From VAXT01 sp963774625 (lineage in GTDB: Bacteria > Actinomycetota > Thermoleophilia > Gaiellales > Gaiellaceae), in the NCBI GenBank assembly GCA_963774625.1, contig CAVZFQ010000013.1, forward strand, positions 744,001 through 808,000: a DNA stretch of 64,000 bases. Reading direction: 5' to 3'. Within the stretch, counting starts at the first letter, position 1, and the number at the start of each line of letters is the position of its first letter. The notes beneath the pieces are model-generated. The model was not told the DNA's origin and did not search any database. It worked only from the letters and a program-made list of their open reading frames with translations. Shown here one piece after another: positions 50,184 through 59,856 of the stretch. The position numbers and the translations under genes were made by a program.

Positions 50184-51145
50184 GTGACCACTCGCTCGCT
50201 GCGGAAGCGGCTGATGTTCCAGATCATCAGAGGGAGGACGAGGATCAGCATCACGACCGCGATCGCCGCGGCGTAGCCACCCTCGCCGTTCGCGAACAGC
50301 TCGTCGAACATCTGGGTGGCGATCACCTCGCTCGAGTTCCCCGGCCCTCCGTCAGTCAGGACATAGATGACGTCGAAGAGCTTGATCACGTTGATCGTGA
50401 GCCAGACCGTGACGACGGCCAGCGGCAGGGAAAGCAGCGGAAACTGGATGCGCCGGAAGATCGCCCACTCGTTGGCTCCGTCCGTCTTCGCGGCCTCGAT
50501 GATCTCCTCGGGAATGCCCTTGAGAGCAGCGGAGAGCACGACCATGGCAAAGCCCGTCGATGCCCAGACGTAGGAGAAGATGATCGCGTAGTTGACCGTG
50601 TCGGCGCGCCCGAGGAACACGATCGGATCGATGTTGAAGATGTTCGTCGCGATCGCATTGGCGACACCGATGTCGGGATCGGGCTCGTAGACGAACTTCC
50701 AGATGATCGCGACGGCGGTCGCTGCGATCGCCATCGGCACGAAGACGATCGCCTTGATGATCGACTCGTAGCGAACGCGAACGGCCAGGACGGCGATCAA
50801 CAGGCCCAGCGACAGCGAGATCGTCGTATAGAGCAGGGCCCACTTGATGTTGTTGATCAGCGCGCCCTCGGGCGGGAAGTCGTCTCGATCGAGGAAGACC
50901 CGGTCGCGGGTGAACAGCCGCTCGTAGTTGTCGAATCCCACCCAGGAGACGATGTCGAGCTTCGAGTTCGTGTCCCCGAAGCTGTACATGATCGTCCAGA
51001 CGAGCGGATACGCGACCAACGCGCCCAGCAGGATCACCGCCGGGGCGATGAAGAGCAGCCCTTGCCAGCCCTGGCCCTTGAAGATCGAGTGCAGCCTCCG
51101 TCCCCGGGGTCTTGCGACTGGCCCGGGGACGGATTGGCTGCCCAT
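50180..51145 (-). CDS. Carbohydrate ABC transporter permease (MalF type)
   Basis: 321 residues, six transmembrane helices and EAA motif EIIEAAKTDGANEWAIFRRIQFPLLSLPL. Pairs with the downstream MalG-type permease; ATGA overlap couples their translation. N-terminal cytoplasmic extension is basic and short. Confidence 0.93.
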   Translation of the reverse strand: MGSQSVPGPVARPRGRRLHSIFKGQGWQGLLFIAPAVILLGALVAYPLVWTIMYSFGDTNSKLDIVSWVGFDNYERLFTRDRVFLDRDDFPPEGALINNIKWALLYTTISLSLGLLIAVLAVRVRYESIIKAIVFVPMAIAATAVAIIWKFVYEPDPDIGVANAIATNIFNIDPIVFLGRADTVNYAIIFSYVWASTGFAMVVLSAALKGIPEEIIEAAKTDGANEWAIFRRIQFPLLSLPLAVVTVWLTINVIKLFDVIYVLTDGGPGNSSEVIATQMFDELFANGEGGYAAAIAVVMLILVLPLMIWNISRFRSERVVT

Positions 51146-51163
51146 CTGCGGTTGCTCTTGCCC

Positions 51164-52473
51164 TTAGACGCCGAAGCCGGCCTGTTCGGCGTCGGACTGG
51201 TAGTCGTCGAGGAGGCTGTCCATGTTGTCCGGCGTCTTGATGATGTTCTGGAGCAAGGTGCCGAAGTTCTGGCCGAGGGTCCCCGGCAGGAGGTCCGAGC
51301 CGTCGAAGCGGAATGTCTTGGCCTCCAGGAGCTGTTTCGCTTCCTTGCTGACCAGGTCGTTCGGGTAGTCCTCTGCCGTCACGCCCTTGTTCGGTGAGGC
51401 GATTGCGCCCGTCGAGACCCAGATCCGGCCGGCCTCGGGCGTGGCGAGGTACTCCAGCAGCTTGGCCACGTCCTCGTTGTTGACGAAGGCTGAAGCGACG
51501 TCGCCACCGCCTACGACGGTGCCTTCGTCGTCGCCGCCGATCTGCGGGAAGTCGAAGAAGTCGATGTCGGTGCCCGGCTTCAGGCTCGGGTTCACCTGCC
51601 CGATGGCGATCCCGCCGACGAAGCCACCCTCGTAGAACAGCTCGGCCTTCGGGTTCTTACCGAAGACCCGGCCGATGCTGTCCACGAAGCTGATGCCGAG
51701 GACCGTGTCGATGCCCCCGGCCATGTACTCGTCGTTCATGATCTTGATCATCTCGTTCAGGGCGTCCTTCACGGACTGGTCGTTGAACTTGACCTCACCC
51801 GTCTCGAAGAGCTGGCTGTACTTCTCGGGCCCGGCCTGGCGGACGTAGATCTGCTCGAACCAGTCCGTCAGCGTCCACGAGTTGTCGTCACCTTGCGCCC
51901 CGGCGGCCCATGGCGTCTTGCCCTTGGCCTTGTACTGCTTCGTGAGGTCGATCAGCCCGTTCCACTCAGTTGGGATCTCGAAGCTGTTCTCCTGGAACGA
52001 GGCCGGCTTGTACCAGACCGTGCTCTTCGAATTGGCCTTGGCCACCACGCCGTACACGGTGTCGTCGACGGTGGCGAGGCTCGTCCACGTCTCGGTGTAG
52101 TTCTCGTTGATCTCGTCCGGGTCGAGACCGAGATCCTCGAGCGGGATCAGGGCGTCGTCCTGAGCCAGCTCCGCGACGAAACCGGGACGCGGGATGATCG
52201 CGACCATCGGCGGGTTGTCGGCCGCGAGCCGGGTTCGGATGACGGGCAGGAAGTCGCGGGCCGACTCGTACTTGGTCTTGATGCCGGTGTCCGCGGTGAA
52301 CTGCGTGAGGACCTTCTGGAACGCCTCCTGCTCGCTGCCGCCCCAGAGCGAGAAGATCGTGATCTCCCCCGTGCCTTCTGCCGTGTTGCCGCCCCCGTCG
52401 TCGTCGCCGCCGCACGAGGTCGCTGTTCCGACCGCGAGCAGGCACACGGCGAGGAGCGCGATCCAGCGCCTCG

Positions 52474-52477
<4 letters not shown>
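51164..52477 (-). CDS. Carbohydrate ABC transporter substrate-binding lipoprotein
   Basis: 437 residues from ATG 52477 with GAAAGGAG just upstream. Lipoprotein signal ending GTATSCGG, with Cys21 or so as the lipidated residue. Extracellular solute-binding domain of family 1 (ITIFSLWGGSEQEAFQKVLTQF, later TPWAAGAQGDDNSWTLTDWFEQIY). Its start overlaps the stop of the ATPase gene, so transporter subunits are made together. The mannosidase at the end of the operon suggests mannosides or mannan fragments (inference). Confidence 0.93.
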
Positions 52478-53703
<1,226 letters not shown>

Positions 53704-53722
53704 GCTCGCGGGGGAGTATCAC

Positions 53723-55072
53723 TTACGACGGGTAGGGAGCGACCGATGAGCGCTTTCGTTTGACGCTCGCAGCGATCGTTGCGAGACAGAACGCGGCCGC
53801 GAAGCTCGGCAGGGAGGCGCCGATCCCGACCCCGGGCTGACGGGTCTCCTCGACGATGTCGACCCACCAGCTCGGGCCGAGCGGAGGCTCGTGAAGCCAG
53901 TGGTAGAGCGCAAAACCGATGAGCCAGGAGGCGATCAGCGCCGGGCGGTACGCGGGCGCGGAGAAGATGTCCTGCTCGCGGTAGCGCCTCCCGACGACGA
54001 GCCAGTCCGCCAGGAGCACGCCGAACAGCGGCACGAAGAAGGAGCCCAGGAGCAGGAGGAAGGACTCGTACGTGCGCAGCTCGATCGTGAGCGCGCCGAT
54101 GGTGGCCGTGGTCGCGACGAGGGCGATCAGGAGGCGTTGGGAGGCCCAGGGGACGAGGTTCTGGGCCGAGACGGCCGTCGAGTAGATGTTGGCGAAGGCC
54201 TCGTCCGTCTCGTCGACCGTGACTGCGAGCAGGGCGAGCGCGGCTGCGAGGCCGCCGGCAGCGACCGCCGCCGGCACGTCGACCGGGTCGGAGATGCCGC
54301 GTCCCGCAACGATGAAGACCCCAATCGCGAGGATCCACGTCGCCCCCAGGAAGTAGCCGACGCCGGAGCCGACCAGCGCGGCCCGGCGACCGCGCGAGAA
54401 GCGCGTGTAGTCCGCGACGAGCGGCACCCACGAGACCGTGATCGCGATCACGAGGTCGATCCCGAGCCAGATCGACATCCCGCCCTCGCCCTTGGCCGAC
54501 CAGAGCGCGCCGACGTCAGGCTCGGACAGCGCCCACCACGTCAGGTAGACGAGCGAGCCGAGCACGGCCCACAAGGCGAAGCGACGCAAGAACCGTCGTA
54601 CGAAGCCGACCGGGCCCATGAGCGCGAGCGCGGCGGCAGCAGCCCCGAAGAAGATCGTCCACGCCCACTGCGCCCGGAAGCCGAGGATCTCGTCGGAGAG
54701 TGCGGCCGCGGCGGCGGCGATGATGATCAGCTCGAAGGTCGCCCAGCCGAGGCACTGCGTGATGTTCAGAGCCGTCGGGAGGAACGAGCCGCGCCGGCCC
54801 AGGGGCGCGCGGAGGAGCACCATCGACGGGACGCGTGCATCCGCACCGATCATCCCGGCCGCACCGAGCATCGCGTTCCCGATCACGCTGCCGACGACGA
54901 CGGCGATCAGCGCGTCGCGCAACGACAGCGCCGGCACGAGCAGCGAGCCGATGACCAGCACGAGCAGCGAGACGCCGAGGTTCCCCCAGAGCATCGTCTG
55001 GTCGAGCGCGCCCAGCACCCGCATGCGCTCGGGAACCGGCTCGATGCCCCAATTCGGAGTTTCGTCCTGCAA
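53723..55072 (-). CDS. NCS1 transporter, probable hydroxymethylpyrimidine permease (CytX-like)
   Basis: 449 residues from TTG 55072 (GGGAG at -7), a nucleobase:cation symporter-1 with ~12 transmembrane helices (TMLWGNLGVSLLVLVIG, LNITQCLGWATFELIIIA, VPLVADYTRFS). The TPP riboswitch immediately upstream indicates that it carries the thiamine precursor HMP or a related pyrimidine, as CytX does; the assignment is by context. A longer reading to 55237 would translate the riboswitch and is rejected. Confidence 0.88.
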   Translation of the reverse strand: MQDETPNWGIEPVPERMRVLGALDQTMLWGNLGVSLLVLVIGSLLVPALSLRDALIAVVVGSVIGNAMLGAAGMIGADARVPSMVLLRAPLGRRGSFLPTALNITQCLGWATFELIIIAAAAAALSDEILGFRAQWAWTIFFGAAAAALALMGPVGFVRRFLRRFALWAVLGSLVYLTWWALSEPDVGALWSAKGEGGMSIWLGIDLVIAITVSWVPLVADYTRFSRGRRAALVGSGVGYFLGATWILAIGVFIVAGRGISDPVDVPAAVAAGGLAAALALLAVTVDETDEAFANIYSTAVSAQNLVPWASQRLLIALVATTATIGALTIELRTYESFLLLLGSFFVPLFGVLLADWLVVGRRYREQDIFSAPAYRPALIASWLIGFALYHWLHEPPLGPSWWVDIVEETRQPGVGIGASLPSFAAAFCLATIAASVKRKRSSVAPYPS

Positions 55073-55077
55073 CGGTC

Positions 55078-55155
55078 TCCCTTCGCCGGTCCTAACCGGA
55101 TCAGGTTCGACGGGTCTGATCTCAGCCGCCGCTTTTGCGGCGGCACCCCGGGTGC
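55078..55155 (-). promoter_or_regulatory. TPP (THI-box) riboswitch
   Basis: The minus strand reads GGGGTGCC, CTGAGATCAGACCC, GAACCTGATCCGG and TTAGGACCGGCGAAGGGA in order, the conserved TPP aptamer core. The final GGGA lies at the ribosome-binding site of the TTG start, so ligand binding would block translation. Confidence 0.95.
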
Positions 55156-55178
55156 AGCACTCTATCCCGGGCTGCGTC

Positions 55179-56210
55179 CTAGTCGAGGGGCGTGAGGCGG
55201 GTCGCGGTCGCCTTGAAGCTGGCGACCGCCGTCTCACCGTGGCGGAGCCCGAGCTGCGCGGCGGAGGCCGCCGTGATCTCGGCCGTCAGCGGGCCGATGC
55301 GGACTCGAACGCGGTTGCCGACCGGCACGATGCTCACGATTCTCGCGCGCACGTGGTTCTGCATCGAGTCCCGAGCGGCTTCGCGCGCAAGCGAGATCTC
55401 CCATGGCTGAACCAGGACGCCTACGCGTCCCTCGACGTGGTCGGCTGACACGACGACGGTGCCTTCGTCGAGAGCGACCTCGGTCAAGCCGTCCGCCCGC
55501 CCCGTGGCGTGACCCGGGAGGAGGTTGCCCCCGGCAAGCTCGGCGACGAAGGGTGTCGCGGGGGCGGCGATCAGCTCACCCGGCGTGCCGATCTGGACGA
55601 CCTTGCCCGCGACGAGCACGGCGGTGCGGTCGGCCAGTGCCGCCGCGTCGTTGAAGTCATGTGTGACGACGATCGTCGGGAGACCGGCCTCACGCAGGTG
55701 CGTTCCGAGCTCCCCGCGCACCCGCGCCCGGGTCTGGGTATCGAGCGCCGCAAGGGGCTCGTCCAGGAGCAGCACGGAAGGTCTACGGGCGAGAGCGCGC
55801 GCCAGGGCGACCCGTTGGCGCTCCCCCCCCGACAGGTTGCCTGGTCGCTCGTTGGCAAGACCCGCGATCCCGAACCGCTCGAGCAGGTCGCCGATCCCGT
55901 TCTTCGCGCCGAAGGCGACGTTCGCCTCGACGGTGAGGTGCGGGAAGAGCGCGTAGTCCTGGAAGACGAGGCCCGTTGAACGGCTCTCCGGAGGGACGTC
56001 GATGCCGCGGGCGGCGTCGAACCAACGTGTCTCGCCCATGCGGATCGTCCCGCTCTGGGGGCGAGCCAGGCCGGCAATCGCGCGCAGCATGGTCGACTTC
56101 CCCGCGCCGGACGGTCCCGCCAGGGCGAAGGTCTCCGCGCCGACCTCGAGAGCTAGCTCGAGGTCGAAGGCGCGGAGGGCGACGGAGAAGTCCAGCCGAA
56201 GAACGTCCAT
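55179..56210 (-). CDS. modC: Molybdate ABC transporter ATPase ModC
   Basis: 343 residues. Walker A GPSGAGKST, LSGGERQR signature, Walker B VLLLDEPLAALD, H-loop VTHDFNDA; C-terminal TOBE/Mop-like domain (VRARIVSIVPVGNRVRVRIGPLTAEIT). Its 5' end overlaps modB by 58 bp. Last gene of the mod operon; the TPP riboswitch and HMP permease follow in the same direction. Confidence 0.93.
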   Translation of the reverse strand: MDVLRLDFSVALRAFDLELALEVGAETFALAGPSGAGKSTMLRAIAGLARPQSGTIRMGETRWFDAARGIDVPPESRSTGLVFQDYALFPHLTVEANVAFGAKNGIGDLLERFGIAGLANERPGNLSGGERQRVALARALARRPSVLLLDEPLAALDTQTRARVRGELGTHLREAGLPTIVVTHDFNDAAALADRTAVLVAGKVVQIGTPGELIAAPATPFVAELAGGNLLPGHATGRADGLTEVALDEGTVVVSADHVEGRVGVLVQPWEISLAREAARDSMQNHVRARIVSIVPVGNRVRVRIGPLTAEITAASAAQLGLRHGETAVASFKATATRLTPLD

Positions 56211-56977
56211 GAGGTCAGGGCCTTCACTGAGGCGAGCACGACGACGCTGACGACGATCAGCAAGACGCCGAGTGCGAGCGCCGCGTCGAAGTTGCGGTCG
56301 AGCTCAGCGTAGATGGCGAGGGGCGCAGTTCGCGTCACCCCCGGGAAGCTGCCTGCGAAGATGATGGTCGCGCCGAATTCCCCGAGGCCTCGCGCGAACG
56401 CGAGCGAGGAGCCGGCCACGAGGCCGCCGGAGGCGAGCGGCAGCGCAACCCGCCAGAACGTGCGCCCCGGGCCTGAGCCCAGGGTTCTCGACGCGTCGAG
56501 CAGGGTGCGGTCGACGGAGGCGAAGGCCGCGATCGCCTGGCGCACGTAGAAGGGGCTGGCGACGAAGACGATCGCGAGCACGACCGCGGTCTGCGTGAAC
56601 GGGATGCTGATCCCGAGCGCTTCGAACTCCTCTCCGAGGAGCCCGCGCCGGCCGAACGCGGCAAGGAGGCCGATTCCCGCAACGGCGGGCGGCAGGACGA
56701 GCGGCAGCTCGACGAGAGTGATCAAGAGGCCCCGCCCGCGGAAGTCGTGCGTGCCGAGGAGGTAGGCGACGGGAGTGCCGACGAGCAGGATGATCACGTG
56801 AGCGATGGCGCTCGTTTTCAGGCTGACGAGCAGTGCGTCGCGCACCTCCTCGCTGCCGAGTCCTGCGATCAGGTCGCCCGGCGCGACGCGGAGGAAGAGG
56901 GCGACAAGGGGGAGCAGGAGGAAGGCGAAAGCGATGACGGCTGACAGCGCCAGCAGCGCTTGGAACGGGCCTCTCAC
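56153..56977 (-). CDS. modB: Molybdate ABC transporter permease ModB
   Basis: 274 residues, about five to six transmembrane helices, with the ModB-type loop TLGSGPGRTFWRVALPLASGGLVAG and GEFGATIIFAGSFPGVTRTAPLAIY. Its stop region overlaps modC out of frame; the overlapping C-terminal tail (FGWTSPSPSAPSTSS) is low-complexity and adds little. Confidence 0.93.
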   Translation of the reverse strand: MRGPFQALLALSAVIAFAFLLLPLVALFLRVAPGDLIAGLGSEEVRDALLVSLKTSAIAHVIILLVGTPVAYLLGTHDFRGRGLLITLVELPLVLPPAVAGIGLLAAFGRRGLLGEEFEALGISIPFTQTAVVLAIVFVASPFYVRQAIAAFASVDRTLLDASRTLGSGPGRTFWRVALPLASGGLVAGSSLAFARGLGEFGATIIFAGSFPGVTRTAPLAIYAELDRNFDAALALGVLLIVVSVVVLASVKALTSWTFFGWTSPSPSAPSTSS

Positions 56978-57696
56978 GGGAGCCCGAAGCCGGCGTCTTG
57001 GAGAGCATGGCGGCCTTTGTCGCTTAGTAGTAGCTCGGCGAACTCACGAGCTTCGGCTTCGCGCTTCGTCGCCGAAACGACGGCGACCGGGTAGCGAATG
57101 GGCACCTGGATGTCGGCTGGTAGCTCGATCGACAGGACGTCGTCACCGGCGGCCTTGGCATCGGTGGCGTAGACGAAACCGGCATCCGCCTCGCCCAGGG
57201 CGACCTTGGCCAGGACGCCCTTCACGTCGTCCTCTTCGCTGACGACTCGGCCGAGGATGTGCTTCCTGCCCGCCTTCTCGAGCACCTCTCGCGTGTAGTC
57301 GCCGACGGGGACGCCTTCGGCGCCGATGACGAGCTTGACGCTCGCGTTGTCCGCGTCAGCCAGCGAGCGGATTCGTGCGCGGTTGTCTTTCGGAACGACC
57401 AGGACGAGGCGGTTGGTCGCGAAGATCGCCGGCTCTTCGAGGAGGCGGTCGTCGTAGAGCTCGTCGGGGTACTTCGGGCTCGCGGCTGCGTAGACGTCGG
57501 CCTCGGCGCCTTCCCGAATCTGGGTGGCGAGCTCATCGGACCCGGCAAAGTTGAAGACGGCCTTTGAGTCCAGGGCCTGGAAGACATCGGTCAGGGACGA
57601 TGCTGCGTAGACCTTGAGCTCGCCGTTTCCCCCCTCGTTACCGCCGCCGCAGCCGGCGAGGACGAGGACTGCTCCGATCGCTGCGAGTGCTTTCAC
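56974..57696 (-). CDS. modA: Molybdate-binding lipoprotein ModA
   Basis: 240 residues from GTG 57696, which overlaps the TGA of the upstream regulator. Lipobox VLVLAGCGGG. ModA features: LKVYAASSLTDVF, FNFAGSDELATQI, and ATDAKAAGDDVLSIELPA. Binds molybdate or tungstate outside the membrane and hands it to ModBC. A longer reading to 58083 is a shadow of the regulator gene. Confidence 0.93.
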   Translation of the reverse strand: MKALAAIGAVLVLAGCGGGNEGGNGELKVYAASSLTDVFQALDSKAVFNFAGSDELATQIREGAEADVYAAASPKYPDELYDDRLLEEPAIFATNRLVLVVPKDNRARIRSLADADNASVKLVIGAEGVPVGDYTREVLEKAGRKHILGRVVSEEDDVKGVLAKVALGEADAGFVYATDAKAAGDDVLSIELPADIQVPIRYPVAVVSATKREAEAREFAELLLSDKGRHALQDAGFGLP

Positions 57697-58061
57697 CGCT
57701 CGATCAGGACCGACGTCGCCTTGACGAGCGCGGTCGCCGGGACGCCCGGCTCGAGCCCGAGTTGCTCGGCCGCCTCCCTCGTGATCACGGAGACGATGCG
57801 GAACGGGCCTGCCTCGATCTCGATCTGGGCGAGGAGGCCCTCGATCTTGACGTCGCGCACGGTGCCGGCGAAGCGGTTTCTCGCCGAGAGCTCGTGCTCG
57901 GCGCCGCCACCGCGAAGGCGATCGACTTCGCTGACGGGGACGAGACGCCGGTTCGCCGGGTCCCGCTCGGTGCGGATGCGGCCCTGCCGATCCCAGCGCC
58001 GCAGCGTGTCGATACTGATCCCAAGCCGGCGAGCCGCTTCCCCAACGCTGTAACTCTGCAT
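57693..58061 (-). CDS. HTH-Mop fusion regulator of the molybdate operon
   Basis: 122 residues from ATG 58061 (MQSYSVGEAARRLGIS). The N-terminal half is a MerR/excisionase-type winged helix (SVGEAARRLGISIDTLRRWDRQGRIRTERDPANRRLV) and the C-terminal half is a TOBE/Mop domain (GLLAQIEIEAGPFRIVSVITREAAEQLGLEPG) that in other proteins binds molybdate. A single small protein thus combines DNA binding and oxyanion sensing, a compact stand-in for ModE. First gene of the mod operon, 4-bp overlap with modA. Confidence 0.9.
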   Translation of the reverse strand: MQSYSVGEAARRLGISIDTLRRWDRQGRIRTERDPANRRLVPVSEVDRLRGGGAEHELSARNRFAGTVRDVKIEGLLAQIEIEAGPFRIVSVITREAAEQLGLEPGVPATALVKATSVLIER

Positions 58062-58088
58062 AGGCACCACCTATGTACCACACCCACC

Positions 58089-58101
58089 GGGGTCAGACCC
58101 C
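58089..58101 (+). repeat. GGGGTCAGACCCC repeat left of the transposase
   Basis: 13-bp near-palindrome 29 bp beyond the stop of the RAYT gene. The same GGGGTCAGACCC occurs at 58760-58771 in the same orientation on the other side. Confidence 0.85.
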
Positions 58102-58129
58102 ATTGAGGCGGCTCGACTCAACCGGCCGA

Positions 58130-58693
58130 TCAGGCCGCGTCCGAGACGAGGCCGTCCAAGACGAACGCGCGGAAGCGACGCCTCGCTTCAGTCGGCTCCG
58201 AACCGAAGTCGGCCAACGCGGCACCGACGTCGAGGAGGGGGAGCGGATCGACCAGACCGAGCACGGCGCTGTAGCTACTCCATTTCCACGCCTCCGGTCG
58301 GGTTACGAGCCCCGCTCGCACCGGGTTGAGCGCGATGTACCGATGCACCTCGGTCGCATGGCCCTGGCTCTCGACGAGGACTGCGCCATACCGCGCCTCG
58401 AAGACATGCCCACGCTCGGTTCGGTTCCAGTTGGCCCATTGGCCGTACCGACCGTTGAGGTACTGCATCCCAGCAGCGATGTCGGCCCGAGGTGTAGTCA
58501 CGAAGAGGTGAAAGTGGGTCGAGAGCAAGCAATAGGCTCGGCAGGACCAGCCGTAGCGGAGGACAGTCGCCCCGAGAAGCGCGAGAAACCGCTTCCGCTC
58601 GCGGTCGTCGCGAAACACGAGGCGGCCGACGTTGGAGTGAGCCGTGAGGTGGTAGAGACCGCCGGCGAGCTGGACGCGGTGGGGGCGAGGCAC
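58130..58693 (-). mobile_element. REP-associated tyrosine transposase (Y1, RAYT)
   Basis: 187 residues. The IS200/RAYT-type Y1 fold is recognised by YHLTAHSNVGRLVFRDD, the HUH pair in STHFHLFVTTP, and the helix with the catalytic tyrosine (AAGMQYLNGRYGQWANWN); RHYIALNPVRAGLV follows (HRYIALNPVRAGLV). It is flanked by direct GGGGTCAGACCC repeats (58089-58101 and 58760-58771) as expected for a RAYT and its REP sequences. RAYTs are usually domesticated, single-copy, and act on REPs rather than as ordinary transposons. Confidence 0.93.
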
Positions 58694-58759
58694 GATCCGA
58701 CGATAGGCGCGAACAGGCGAGGCCCCCCGGGCCGAGCCAATCTTGTGACGAAGGTGTTC

Positions 58760-58771
58760 GGGGTCAGACCC
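58760..58771 (+). repeat. GGGGTCAGACCC repeat right of the transposase
   Basis: Direct repeat of 58089-58100, 66 bp upstream of the RAYT start and 1 bp from the uppP 3' end. Confidence 0.85.
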
Positions 58772-59712
58772 TAGAACGTGGCGTCTCGCACGCCGCTCAT
58801 GATCAGGCCCGCGACGAAGAGCGCGACCGCGAGCCGGTAGATGACGAACACCGAGTAGTTGTGGCGCCGCACGTAGTCGAGCAGGACGTCGATCGCCACG
58901 AAGCCGCTCGCAGCTGCGGCGAGCACTCCGACTGCGAACGGACCGAAGCTCCCCGGCGGCAGGTCGGCGAGCAGCACATCGCTAACCCCCTTCCAGAGCA
59001 CCGCGCCGAGTGTCGTCGGCACGAGGAGTAGGAAGGAAAATCGCGCCGCCGACTCGCGGTCGAGCCCGAGAAAGCGCGCCGCCGAGATCGTGATCCCCGA
59101 CCGCGAGACCCCCGGCATCAGGCTCAACGCCTGAGCGAATCCGATGCCGATCGCCTCGCCGTAGCGCAGCCGACTCATGTCGCGACGCTCGGGCGTCCGG
59201 TCGGCGATCCACAGCACGATTCCGAACACGGCCAGGAAGATCGCGATCTGCCAGGGCTCGCCGAGTTGGGAAACGATGAAGTTCTCGCCGAGTGCCCCCA
59301 CGACGGCGGCAGGCACCGTGGCGAGCACGACCAGCCAGGCCAGGCGCTCTTCCGGCCCCTCGACGCGCCGGTGGCGAATGGAGCGGAGCCCGGCGACGAT
59401 GAGGCCGGCGATGTCTCGCCGGAAGTAGGTCGTGACGGCGACGAGCGTGCCGATGTGGAGGCCGACGTCGAAGGTCGCGTTGAAGGCGTCGTTCTCCTTC
59501 AGGTACGTCCAGTCCGCGAGCCAGGGCACGAGGATCAGGTGCCCCGATGACGAGATGGGCAGGAACTCGGTCAGGCCTTGAACGACACCGAGCACGAGCG
59601 CCTGCCAGCCAGACAACTGCCCTGCCTGCTCGCCGACTCGCAATGAAGCGAGCACGATGGCCAGGACCAGCGCCGCCCCGGCCAGAACATAGATGCCGCT
59701 TCGTGCTCGCAT
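58771..59712 (-). CDS. uppP: Undecaprenyl-diphosphatase UppP (BacA)
   Basis: 313 residues, eight-helix membrane protein. Family motifs GVVQGLTEFLPISSSGHLIL and SLMPGVSRSGITISAARFLG contain the catalytic Glu, Ser and Arg. Recycles undecaprenyl pyrophosphate to the monophosphate carrier for peptidoglycan and confers bacitracin resistance. An extra N-terminal helix (~1-25) precedes the usual start; GTG or ATG later is possible. Confidence 0.95.
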   Translation of the reverse strand: MRARSGIYVLAGAALVLAIVLASLRVGEQAGQLSGWQALVLGVVQGLTEFLPISSSGHLILVPWLADWTYLKENDAFNATFDVGLHIGTLVAVTTYFRRDIAGLIVAGLRSIRHRRVEGPEERLAWLVVLATVPAAVVGALGENFIVSQLGEPWQIAIFLAVFGIVLWIADRTPERRDMSRLRYGEAIGIGFAQALSLMPGVSRSGITISAARFLGLDRESAARFSFLLLVPTTLGAVLWKGVSDVLLADLPPGSFGPFAVGVLAAAASGFVAIDVLLDYVRRHNYSVFVIYRLAVALFVAGLIMSGVRDATF

Positions 59713-59856
59713 GGCCGCGGATCAAAGCAGGCCCGAGCTGGTGTCCATCCGGTGACAAAACGCGCACGGCTTTTCCCCAGCTGTGGAAAACCACCGTGTA
59801 TCGATCTGGTTAACGCCGGCTTCCGGTCGACCGACACCGGTCTACGATGCGATCCC

